The notes beneath the pieces are model-generated. The model worked only from the letters and a program-made list of their open reading frames with translations, was not told the DNA's origin and ran no database searches. Both the position numbers and the translations under genes were made by a program. From the NCBI GenBank assembly GCA_024280855.1, contig JAJRPG010000079.1, positions 1-64,000 on the forward strand: a DNA stretch of 64,000 nt, written 5' to 3'. This document shows, one piece after another, positions 25,948 through 33,293 of this stretch. The stretch is from Planctomycetota bacterium (GTDB lineage: Bacteria; Planctomycetota; Phycisphaerae; UBA1845). Every line of letters starts with the position of its first letter. The stretch's first letter is position 1.

Positions 25948-28485
25948 TTACGGTAGGCTGCTGCCGTCCCATATGTCATACATGCCTGCGCCTTGAAGGA
26001 GGTCTATCAGACGCAATATATCAGACGTATTGGTGCTGCCGTTACGATCCATGTCACTGTCTGATAATGGTAGTGATAGGCTGTCCATTGACATGGCTAT
26101 CGCGGTTAGATCAAGGCGATTTGTTGTGCCGTCTCGGTTTACATCGCCAGGAAGGAAGCCCACTTCGGCTCCGATACCGCTTAACATGTGGGTGATCGTT
26201 GTGCGAGCGCCTGGGTTGACTGGGGCAGATAGCGTAACTCGAATTTCTCCGCCAGCTTGTGTCTGAGCCGAGTCAATTGATGGGGCGATGCCCGTTCCGC
26301 CTAGCTGTGAAACTTGATAATCTCCGGCGATGGGCGTCGTACAATTCGGGAAGGCATTAAAGGTGTAATCAATGGCCCGAATGCCCGTCGCGCTAGAGCC
26401 GTTGGGTTCTGATGGCTGCAAGACATCAACAAAACCGGATACGGGCTCTGACGTGTCCAACGTGATAGCTGCTTCGCATGTTGCGCAATCGCCGGGGACA
26501 ATCGTTGTGACTATTATGCTGTCCGGGTCTGGGCTTAATGGTTTGAATAGGCCTAGCGTGGCATCGCCTGTGGTTGGACAAACATCCGTTACGAATCGGA
26601 AGTTATAAATTGTTCCCCAACGCAGGGCATTAGCGAAAGGGTCAACAGCCTGGGTGTCTGTAGACCAGGTTATTGCGCCGCCTGCTTCAAGAGGTGTCCA
26701 ATCTACACTGCTGTAAGGTGAATTAGAGTGAGAATCAATGTCATGTAAGCCGGTGCTTAATATGGTGGCGTCCATCGGGACAGGGATTGAAAATGATTGT
26801 CCGCATCGATCGGAGTTCAGGTTTTGTATAGCGTATTCGTAGTGCCACGTCCCGTCACCCATGTCGGTTGCCTTCGCTGCGACTAAGAATCGGCCATCGT
26901 TGATTACGTCAACGGTTTGAATAATTACTGTCGGGTCATAATCTTTCCAGGCGTCGATCGCGGATTTCATTCGTTGTGTGGCCGGCGCTCCAATCGACGA
27001 GAAAGTGAATAGTAACGGGATTGATTCGCTCAGAAAAAATTCCCGATAAGCGTTATTGTTATTATCATTCTGTGCGTTCGCGTCATCGGCAGCTACATAA
27101 TGCGCTTCAGCTATGTAGTGGCTGTTGGGGTTTTGAGCCGGACTGAGGTCATCGTCGTGGAGTTGTATACGTCGCTTTATTATGTCAAGCGTATCTACGA
27201 GGCTACTGCATGGGAAACACAAATCCGGCGCGGGTGTACATTCACCAGTTATAGCGTCGAACTGGTCCCAACAGGTGAATATCCCTGTAGTTGGATTAAC
27301 TTCGTAGCGCGGACCCAGGTTGCGTTGAAAACCGTTAAGCTGGGTTGCATTGTAAGCATCTGAACAGTTTGGCCCTAGAAAATTATCTCCCGCACTGAGA
27401 TCACAAAAAACGCCAGGAGGATTGCAATCGTTTTCCGTGCCAGCTTGGAATGCATGTTTCACCCAACTCATGCCAATCTGTTCCAGACTGCTGGGGCGTT
27501 GGATAACGCCGTTTCCATCGCGTAATTCCTCGTTAAAACGGTGGAAGTTTTGCGCGATGACTGGATGCTTTTGTTCGTCTACTGGGCCGTCCAATTGACT
27601 GAACCAGTTAGCTGGCATATCTCCGATGTTACAACTCGTTGTCCCGATGGAGAACGCGGTAATACCTTGTGCGGCATCCCTTCCGAATCTAGCAGTAGAT
27701 TGAATTTCAGCGACGATTAAATCCGGTCCATTTTTGCATGAACCATCGCTAATATCGCATACTTGGCCGGCGGGGCATTCTGAATCTATTGTGCATAAGC
27801 CGGAGGCCTTGGCATAAATGTTTTTAGTGTGACTATTACTTTTTTCTAAATACCGTACTGATTCCCCGTTATCGATGTATTCCAAATCCGCCACAATGCT
27901 AGCTATACATGTTCCTTGATATCGAGAAGCGCCCAGCGCTGAGGCTGAGCTTTGGGCTAAGCATAGTTCGCCAATGATCGTAGCTTGTTGAGTCGCAGCG
28001 TCCTCACTGATTGTGTCAAGCAGGAAATCAAATTCGACGCGGTGCAAGCCTTTGCCCGGAATGGTCGCTGTCACATACCAGAAGCCGTCGTTTCTGGCTT
28101 CGATTGCAATACCGCTTATTTGATAAAACTTATTAGAAGTGCTAACGAGAAAAGCCCCGCGTGTTTCAATCAAGCCTTGCGGGCTATCGGATAATAATGA
28201 TTCGCTTGTAAGGCTGAGGTCTGAACCGGGAACGATTGAGAAAGCTGTCTGCGAAGGCTCATTGGCTAAGGCTTGCTCGACGCCGGACGGAACATCCCAG
28301 CCGAGTTCTTCTAAAATGCCTGCGTGGAAGGTGAGTGTCATCATGCCTTCCTGATGAACGCCGGTTACGACGTCATAGCTTTTTGCCATCGCCTGGTTTT
28401 GGACGCTGTGTAAATCAACGAAACAAATAGCTAGGATAGCGCAGCATGTATATGCCACGAACGGTCTGTATAGCCTGCTTATCAT
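25948..28485 (-). CDS. Large secreted protein with dockerin-like C-terminus
   Basis: The 845-residue product has a signal peptide (residues about 1-33). The middle contains a Cys-rich knot CTIDSECPAGQVCDISDGSC near residue 233, as in EB-type modules of planctomycete secreted proteins. Further Cys pairs follow (CFPCSSLVD, CATCEAAITL). The C-terminal 70 residues hold two calcium loops, DVNRDGTTNRLD and DMDRNGSTNTSD, forming a dockerin type I-like domain. No catalytic motif is recognised, and long beta-rich segments suggest a structural or substrate-binding cell-surface role. It is monocistronic. Confidence 0.75.
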   Translation of the reverse strand: MISRLYRPFVAYTCCAILAICFVDLHSVQNQAMAKSYDVVTGVHQEGMMTLTFHAGILEELGWDVPSGVEQALANEPSQTAFSIVPGSDLSLTSESLLSDSPQGLIETRGAFLVSTSNKFYQISGIAIEARNDGFWYVTATIPGKGLHRVEFDFLLDTISEDAATQQATIIGELCLAQSSASALGASRYQGTCIASIVADLEYIDNGESVRYLEKSNSHTKNIYAKASGLCTIDSECPAGQVCDISDGSCKNGPDLIVAEIQSTARFGRDAAQGITAFSIGTTSCNIGDMPANWFSQLDGPVDEQKHPVIAQNFHRFNEELRDGNGVIQRPSSLEQIGMSWVKHAFQAGTENDCNPPGVFCDLSAGDNFLGPNCSDAYNATQLNGFQRNLGPRYEVNPTTGIFTCWDQFDAITGECTPAPDLCFPCSSLVDTLDIIKRRIQLHDDDLSPAQNPNSHYIAEAHYVAADDANAQNDNNNNAYREFFLSESIPLLFTFSSIGAPATQRMKSAIDAWKDYDPTVIIQTVDVINDGRFLVAAKATDMGDGTWHYEYAIQNLNSDRCGQSFSIPVPMDATILSTGLHDIDSHSNSPYSSVDWTPLEAGGAITWSTDTQAVDPFANALRWGTIYNFRFVTDVCPTTGDATLGLFKPLSPDPDSIIVTTIVPGDCATCEAAITLDTSEPVSGFVDVLQPSEPNGSSATGIRAIDYTFNAFPNCTTPIAGDYQVSQLGGTGIAPSIDSAQTQAGGEIRVTLSAPVNPGARTTITHMLSGIGAEVGFLPGDVNRDGTTNRLDLTAIAMSMDSLSLPLSDSDMDRNGSTNTSDILRLIDLLQGAGMYDIWDGSSLP

Positions 28486-28975
28486 AGTTGGATGGCTCCC
28501 TTCCGCCGACAGTCTCTTGGCGGTGTTCCCCTTCTCTCGCTTTCCCCAGCGATGACGCTTTGCACCTGACGATTATACATCCCAAAGGTGTCTGTCTCCA
28601 CTACTCTTTTTGATGAACGAAAATGTTGGTTATCGGTCTAAAAAACATGGTTCGTATTGGTCGATATTGTGATGGAAGGGCGGACGCCCCATATCATCTG
28701 GGGTTACGACGCTATTATTGTGGGGGTATGATTAAGCGAGTGGCATGTCGATTGATCAATTGATTCAGACGATAGGAATATGTGGTAGCGAGCATGTACT
28801 TGCATGGTATAAGAGGTCGTTTCCTTACGGACGAGGTTCTGAAAAAGTTGTAGGCTGCCAAGAGTCCGATAGCGATTGGGCGTGTCATAACTTTGGCCTT
28901 GGCACGATTGATATGCGACACTTGGCTATGCGTGTTGAACACTGATTGAAGTAATCTCTGAATGCGGTAGACATA
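28486..28975. other. Divergent intergenic region, about 490 bp
   Basis: No supported gene is visible; one 66-codon open frame at 28745 lacks a ribosome-binding site and a protein-like composition. The left half is the 5' region of the dockerin gene, with a perfect minus-strand TATAAT at 28572-28577 but a poor -35. The right half leads into the PilZ-receiver gene. Confidence 0.5.
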
Positions 28976-30121
28976 ATGGTGAATAGCCAATCTAAAAAAA
29001 CAGCTCAGGTCATTCGAACAATTCGTCTCGACGATGCGCATGTGACGGAGATTCTTGACAGACTGGAATCTGAAGCGGCATTAACTGCGAGCGCTAGTGG
29101 GGGACGTGCAAAAACGCGATACGCGTACAGGCGAAAGGGCGTAGTGTTTCATCTGCAACAGCCTGGTTCAAATTCTTCCGTGCCATATCTGGCACCTACT
29201 AGAGACCTGAGCGATGACGGCATCTCATTTTTGCACGGCGGGTTTGTTCATGTAGGTACACGATGCGCTATCCAGCTAATCACCACGCACGGCACATGGA
29301 ACAATGTCGTTGGCACGGTCAAGGTTTGCACTTATCTGGAGAGCAACGTCCACGAAGTTAATGTGGATTTCGATCAAACGATTGACCTGGCTGAATACTG
29401 CGCCGAAGCGGTACAAAGCCGGGTTTTATTAGCTGATGACGACCCTTCAATAGTGCAGTTAGCCAAGTTTCATCTGGAACAATTAAACGCGTCTGTCGAT
29501 CATGCAGAAAACGGAGAAGTGGCTATTGAGATGGCGATGAACAATACGTACGACGCCATTCTCATGGACATGGACATGCCCGTACTCGATGGTTTCGAAG
29601 CGACTAAGCAACTTCGTAGTAAGGGGTACAGCGGTTTGATTATAGCCGCGACGGGTATGACTGGTGATGAAGACAGGAAACGTTGCCTCGAAGCCGGGTG
29701 CGATCGCTATTTACCTAAGCCGTTCATGCGAGAAGACCTATCGCAGCTACTGATGTCAATGCGTGAGGAGCCGCTCTATAGTACGTTGGCTGATGATCCG
29801 CATATGATCGGATTGATAGAATCCTTCGTCGTAGAATTACCGCAGCGTGTTAGAGAATTAGAGGTGGCGCTTGTATCTAAAGACCTGAAGCTGGTTGAGC
29901 AAATTTCTCGAACCCTAAAATCTCGCGGAACCAGTTATGGCTACGAAATCATAACCGAATTAGCTGGCATCGTAGAAACACGTCTCATCGCCGGGGATTC
30001 TATTGAGAATACCAAACCGGACATTGACAAGTTGTTGAAAATGTGTGCCCAGGCTCGTGCCCCGCGGCGACCAAAGACCGATGCCGCCGATGCTTTCGAC
30101 GATAGCATGCAAGAAGCGTAA
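28976..30121 (+). CDS. PilZ - receiver - degenerate Hpt signalling protein
   Basis: The 381-residue soluble protein has three parts. Residues 45-140 form a PilZ domain with the c-di-GMP motifs R48YAYRR and DLSDDG (77-82). Residues 149-262 form a complete receiver: acidic pocket DDD (154-156), phosphoacceptor D198 in LMDMDMPVLDG, T226 and K248 (PKPF). Residues about 275-365 form an Hpt-like four-helix bundle, but the motif A-H-x-L-K-G reads SRTLKS, so the phosphorylatable His is Arg312. The protein may thus integrate c-di-GMP with phosphorylation without relaying phosphate through its own Hpt. No kinase lies adjacent. Confidence 0.85.
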   Translation: MVNSQSKKTAQVIRTIRLDDAHVTEILDRLESEAALTASASGGRAKTRYAYRRKGVVFHLQQPGSNSSVPYLAPTRDLSDDGISFLHGGFVHVGTRCAIQLITTHGTWNNVVGTVKVCTYLESNVHEVNVDFDQTIDLAEYCAEAVQSRVLLADDDPSIVQLAKFHLEQLNASVDHAENGEVAIEMAMNNTYDAILMDMDMPVLDGFEATKQLRSKGYSGLIIAATGMTGDEDRKRCLEAGCDRYLPKPFMREDLSQLLMSMREEPLYSTLADDPHMIGLIESFVVELPQRVRELEVALVSKDLKLVEQISRTLKSRGTSYGYEIITELAGIVETRLIAGDSIENTKPDIDKLLKMCAQARAPRRPKTDAADAFDDSMQEA

Positions 30122-30281
30122 ACGGCTACCAATCCTTTACGGGTTACCCTTCCCCGCTCACGATGCCGCTGCTGCGAGCATGAAATCAGTGGCGCCGCAC
30201 AATTATGGCTATGATTATGGGATTCGCCCTGGAAACTCGGGAATCCACACCGCTGCCAATCAAATGCGGCGTCGATTTTCA

Positions 30282-30310
30282 TTGACATTTCACAGCGTAT
30301 TCGCTAGCAT
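30282..30310 (+). promoter_or_regulatory. Promoter of the cys leader/cysH operon
   Basis: A perfect TTGACA at 30282-30287 and TAGCAT at 30305-30310 are separated by 17 bases. Transcription would start near 30317, at or just before the ATG of the cysteine-rich leader ORF, so that ORF would be leaderless or nearly so. Confidence 0.55.
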
Positions 30311-30316
30311 GATCCC

Positions 30317-30439
30317 ATGGGCATGACTAATTGTACATGTAATTTGAAAGCTAGGTATGGTTGCCTCTGCCGTGTCTTTGGTGGGTCAAAGTGCGCTTGT
30401 TGCTGTTGTTGTTGCATTCTCGCAAGAGGAGCGTGTTGA
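30317..30439 (+). CDS. Cysteine-rich leader peptide of the cysH operon
   Basis: A 40-codon ORF (ATG 30317, or 38 codons from ATG 30323) ends at TGA 30437-30439. It encodes 12 cysteines, six of them consecutive (TGT TGC TGT TGT TGT TGC, 30398-30415), preceded by K-C-A. Other Cys codons lie in NCTC and GCLC. No ribosome-binding site precedes it, but the predicted transcription start coincides with the first ATG. It ends 36 bases before an intrinsic terminator and 94 bases before cysH. This is the layout of an amino-acid-sensing attenuator: a ribosome starved of charged tRNA-Cys would stall on the Cys run. A metal-binding micropeptide is the alternative reading. Confidence 0.8.
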   Translation: MGMTNCTCNLKARYGCLCRVFGGSKCACCCCCCILARGAC

Positions 30440-30495
30440 GCCTGGGCATTGGCGATAAAAAAAGTTGATTAAACAAAGCCCTCAGGTTCGCTCCT
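30427..30495 (+). promoter_or_regulatory. Predicted antiterminator pairing upstream of cysH
   Basis: AGGAGCG at 30427-30433, inside the end of the leader ORF, is perfectly complementary to CGCTCCT at 30489-30495, which includes the 3' half of the terminator. The pairing extends inward with CCT (30441-30443) to AGG (30484-30486) and GGGC (30444-30447) to GCCC (30478-30481). Forming it would dismantle the terminator. A ribosome that has reached the leader stop would cover the first strand and favour termination; one stalled on the Cys run would leave it free. Confidence 0.65.
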
Positions 30496-30507
30496 GTGGG
30501 CTTTTTT
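30475..30507 (+). terminator. Intrinsic terminator (attenuator) before cysH
   Basis: The stem AAAGCCC-T-CAGG (30475-30486) pairs with CCTG-T-GGGCTTT (30493-30504), with one T-T mismatch and loop TTCGCT, and is followed directly by more T residues. It lies between the cysteine-rich leader ORF and cysH, so it must be read through for operon expression. Confidence 0.88.
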
Positions 30508-30532
30508 GTTGATTGCGAATGGAGTGTCTTTT

Positions 30533-31249
30533 GTGAATTTACCGATTTATAGCAAAGATTTGTCTACGCAAATTTCTGAAGACATTTCGACAGATGAATT
30601 CATCGCGTGGACGCTCAAGCGATTTTCTCATCAGCGACTAGTCATTACATCGTCCTTCGGCATGGAGGGCTGTGCGTTGATCGATATGTACGCCAAACAT
30701 GGCCAACCACTGACCGTGATTTATCTGGACACCATGTTCTTCTTCCCCGAATCACTGACGTTGCGTGATAAGCTTATCGAAAAATACCCACATGTAGATT
30801 TCGTAAATCGCGGGACGGACCTAACCCCCCAGTAGCAAGCCAAGAAGTTTGGCGATAAGCTCTGGGAGCGAGACCCCGACCTTTGCTGCAAGCTTCGTAA
30901 GGTTGATCCCATGTATACTGTCATGGGCGAGATTGATGTTTGGATTACAGGCCTGCGTCGGAGTCAGTCTGCCTCAAGAGCTAACTTAAAGATGATCGAG
31001 TGGGATTGGCGATATCAATTACTCAAGATAAGTCCGCTTGTAAAATGGGAACGGGAAGAAATTTGGGCCTACATACAGGCCAACAAGGTTCCCTATAATG
31101 AATTACACGAGAAGGGCTATCCGACCGTAGGATGTACACATTGTACCAAGATGGTCCCAGGCTCTACCATTGGCGAATACTCGCGCAAAGGTCGATGGAG
31201 CGAGTTGGGCAAAACAGAGTGCGGATTACATGGCGGCGAAGGAATTTAG
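30533..31249 (+). pseudogene. cysH: Adenylyl-sulfate (APS) reductase, interrupted by in-frame TAG
   Basis: CysH reduces APS to sulfite in assimilatory sulfate reduction. The frame spans 239 codons from GTG 30533 (GGAG eight bases upstream) to 31249, broken only by TAG at 30833-30835 between DLTPQ and QAKKFGDKLWERDPDLCCKLRK. Family features are intact on both sides: ITSSFGMEG near the N-terminus, CCxxR and CTHC as [4Fe-4S] ligands of the APS-specific type, and the catalytic KTECGLHGG tail. One base change (for example GAG or CAG to TAG) explains the stop. It could be a real nonsense mutation, an assembly error or a readthrough site. trxA in this window could supply reductant. Confidence 0.85.
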
Positions 31250-31318
31250 ATCAGCGGTCAGACGCAAACAGGCATCGTGGCTAATTGATCTTCACCAACT
31301 GAAATCAGGTGCGTTGTA

Positions 31319-32491
31319 ATGGGGCGAGCGTTCCAACTTCATACCGAAAATGGGGCTACATCCGCAAGCGATGCTGCGATTGATCGGCTATTGTATCTCG
31401 GTATCACTCACCAGTCGGCCTCTCTGTGCATTCGAGAACTTCTCCACACAGAAAAAAATATTTGGCAACAGATTTCTAAGACGTATAGCTATCACGGGGC
31501 GAGCGAATTGCTTGTGTTGTCCACCTGTGATCGTTTTGAAATATATGTCATAGACCGTCAAAAATCATCAGACGATTGGTTGGCTACAATTGCCCGACTG
31601 TTTGGCCTGTCGCCGCACTTCCTCTCGCCGTACACCAAATCATTGACAGGTGAACGAGCAGCCAGGCATCTTCTCCGCGTCGCTGCCGGTATGGAATCAA
31701 GAATCATCGGTGAGCCGCATATTCTATCTCAATTGCGAGAAGCCTTTAATAAAGCGAAAAAGGTTGGCACGGTGGGGGCTACACTATCCGCGTTGTGTCG
31801 ATCAGCTATTCATACCGGAAAGCGTGTGCGCAAAGAAACTAACATCAACCGCCACCGGCAATCCATTGTATCGCTGACGATTCAAAACATGAAACAAACC
31901 CTTCGCCGAGGAACTCCTCATCGCATCGCCATCGTCGGAACCGGCACGCTCGCTACGGGGTTCGCCGCCGCGATGAAAGACAAAGCCAATAATCTTATCG
32001 TAGTAAGCGAAAGCATTGATCGAGCAAGAACATTGGCTAACGCTGCCGGCGCCTCAGCTTGGACGCGGCATGAATTTTTATCGCAGTTGCCAACGATTGA
32101 TGCGGTGGTCATGTGTACGACATGTTCATCCTATGTACTATCCCGCGAAATTATAGCCTCGTCGGCATCAGATGATTTGTGCATATGGGATTTATCGTCG
32201 CCGAGGTCGGTCGAGCCTTCCGTGAACAACTTGAAGGGTATTAAGCTGACTCACCTTGACGAACTTGTACAAGATTTACCTGTTCGACAAGAAGAGCTAA
32301 TCGCCTGCGACGTTATCGTTGGGCAGGAATTGTCTCGTCTGATGGATTGGTCCATTCATCGTCGCGTCGCGCCGAAAATTTCCCGCCTCATTAAGTCCAC
32401 CCACCATCAAGCGAATCAGGCTGGCCAGGTTATCGATACCCGACGATTGCACCACCAAATCATGAGGCTCAAGCAAGAGGCTGCCGCTTGA
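31319..32491 (+). CDS. hemA: Glutamyl-tRNA reductase
   Basis: This enzyme reduces Glu-tRNA(Glu) to glutamate-1-semialdehyde, the first step of tetrapyrrole synthesis by the C5 route. The 390-residue protein shows LYLGITHQSASLCIRE, the catalytic Cys in LSTCDRFEIY (Asp replaces the common Asn after Cys), AAGMESRIIGEPHILSQ and an NADPH-binding HRIAIVGTGTLA. The C-terminal dimerisation helix is present. It sits 69 bases after cysH and directly before two siroheme genes, so its flux is probably tied to siroheme demand. The ATG 31319 has AGGTG upstream. Confidence 0.93.
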   Translation: MGRAFQLHTENGATSASDAAIDRLLYLGITHQSASLCIRELLHTEKNIWQQISKTYSYHGASELLVLSTCDRFEIYVIDRQKSSDDWLATIARLFGLSPHFLSPYTKSLTGERAARHLLRVAAGMESRIIGEPHILSQLREAFNKAKKVGTVGATLSALCRSAIHTGKRVRKETNINRHRQSIVSLTIQNMKQTLRRGTPHRIAIVGTGTLATGFAAAMKDKANNLIVVSESIDRARTLANAAGASAWTRHEFLSQLPTIDAVVMCTTCSSYVLSREIIASSASDDLCIWDLSSPRSVEPSVNNLKGIKLTHLDELVQDLPVRQEELIACDVIVGQELSRLMDWSIHRRVAPKISRLIKSTHHQANQAGQVIDTRRLHHQIMRLKQEAAA

Positions 32492-32510
32492 TTTCAAATA
32501 GTTATTAACC

Positions 32511-33293
32511 ATGATTCGCCAAGCCCATGATATCCAAGCCATCATACTCGCGGCGCATGGCTCATTGCGCGAAGCAAATGTCAACGAGCGTATTCAGTTA
32601 CTGGCAGAACAAATTCTCAAGCGGGGCGATTTCGATGAAGTCGTTGCGACGTTTCATCAAGGCGAGCCTGATTTTTGCGACGTATTAGATGAAGTGCGTG
32701 CTGATCGAGTATTCGTGGTCCCTTTGATGACCAGTGAAGGGTATTACGCGACCGAAAAGCTCCCGGCTGATCTTGCGTTGAATCCTAGATTTGAAAAAAT
32801 ATCGGTAGTGCAAACGCGACCCGTTGGTACGCATCCATTGTTAGCGCAGACGATAGCTAATCGTGTGCGTCAACTCGCGTCAGATCACTTGGCTAAAGAG
32901 GATGATATAACACTCGCACTAATCGGACATGGCACGCCGAAAAACGTCGCTAGTCGCAGGGCTACCGAAACCACGGCTGATGCTCTACGGCAGCGCATGC
33001 CTCTAGTTCAGGTACTAACCGCCTATCTCGACGACCAGCCGCCGATTGAATCTGTTATGGCGCGTGCCACGAATAAGTCAGTTATCGTGATTCCATTCCT
33101 GATTGGTGGCGGCACGCACGCCGTGCGCGATCTCCCTATTCGACTAGGCCTAACTATCGAGTCTGGCCAACATGTATCGACGGCTGGCTTATCAAATGGA
33201 AAGCGAATTCTAATTGATAAACCCGTCGGACATTACCCCGAAATCGCTGATTGGATTATCCAACTCGCGCATCAAGCAGCCAAGGAATCATAA
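32511..33293 (+). CDS. Sirohydrochlorin cobalt/ferrochelatase, CbiX/SirB type
   Basis: The 260-residue protein has two tandem CbiX-like halves. The first begins AIILAAHGSLREANVNERI and the second LALIGHGTPKNVASRRATE, each with the His-Gly metal-insertion motif; VIPFLIGGGTHAVRDLP closes the active site. It inserts Fe2+ (for siroheme) or Co2+ into sirohydrochlorin. Its place in a cysH operon argues for iron and siroheme, the cofactor of sulfite reductase. Its stop overlaps the start of the next gene by one base (TAATG), which implies translational coupling. Confidence 0.9.
   Translation: MIRQAHDIQAIILAAHGSLREANVNERIQLLAEQILKRGDFDEVVATFHQGEPDFCDVLDEVRADRVFVVPLMTSEGYYATEKLPADLALNPRFEKISVVQTRPVGTHPLLAQTIANRVRQLASDHLAKEDDITLALIGHGTPKNVASRRATETTADALRQRMPLVQVLTAYLDDQPPIESVMARATNKSVIVIPFLIGGGTHAVRDLPIRLGLTIESGQHVSTAGLSNGKRILIDKPVGHYPEIADWIIQLAHQAAKES

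Noticed and set aside
28745-28945. 66-codon open frame between the dockerin and PilZ genes
   Set aside because: No ribosome-binding site, no hydrophobic or domain pattern; looks like chance.
30833-30835. TAG as a pyrrolysine or reassigned codon in cysH
   Set aside because: TAG ends several other genes here (DUF5989, CobA-HemD, the phosphofructokinase), no pyl genes are visible, and the family has no pyrrolysine. Mutation, error or leaky readthrough are simpler.
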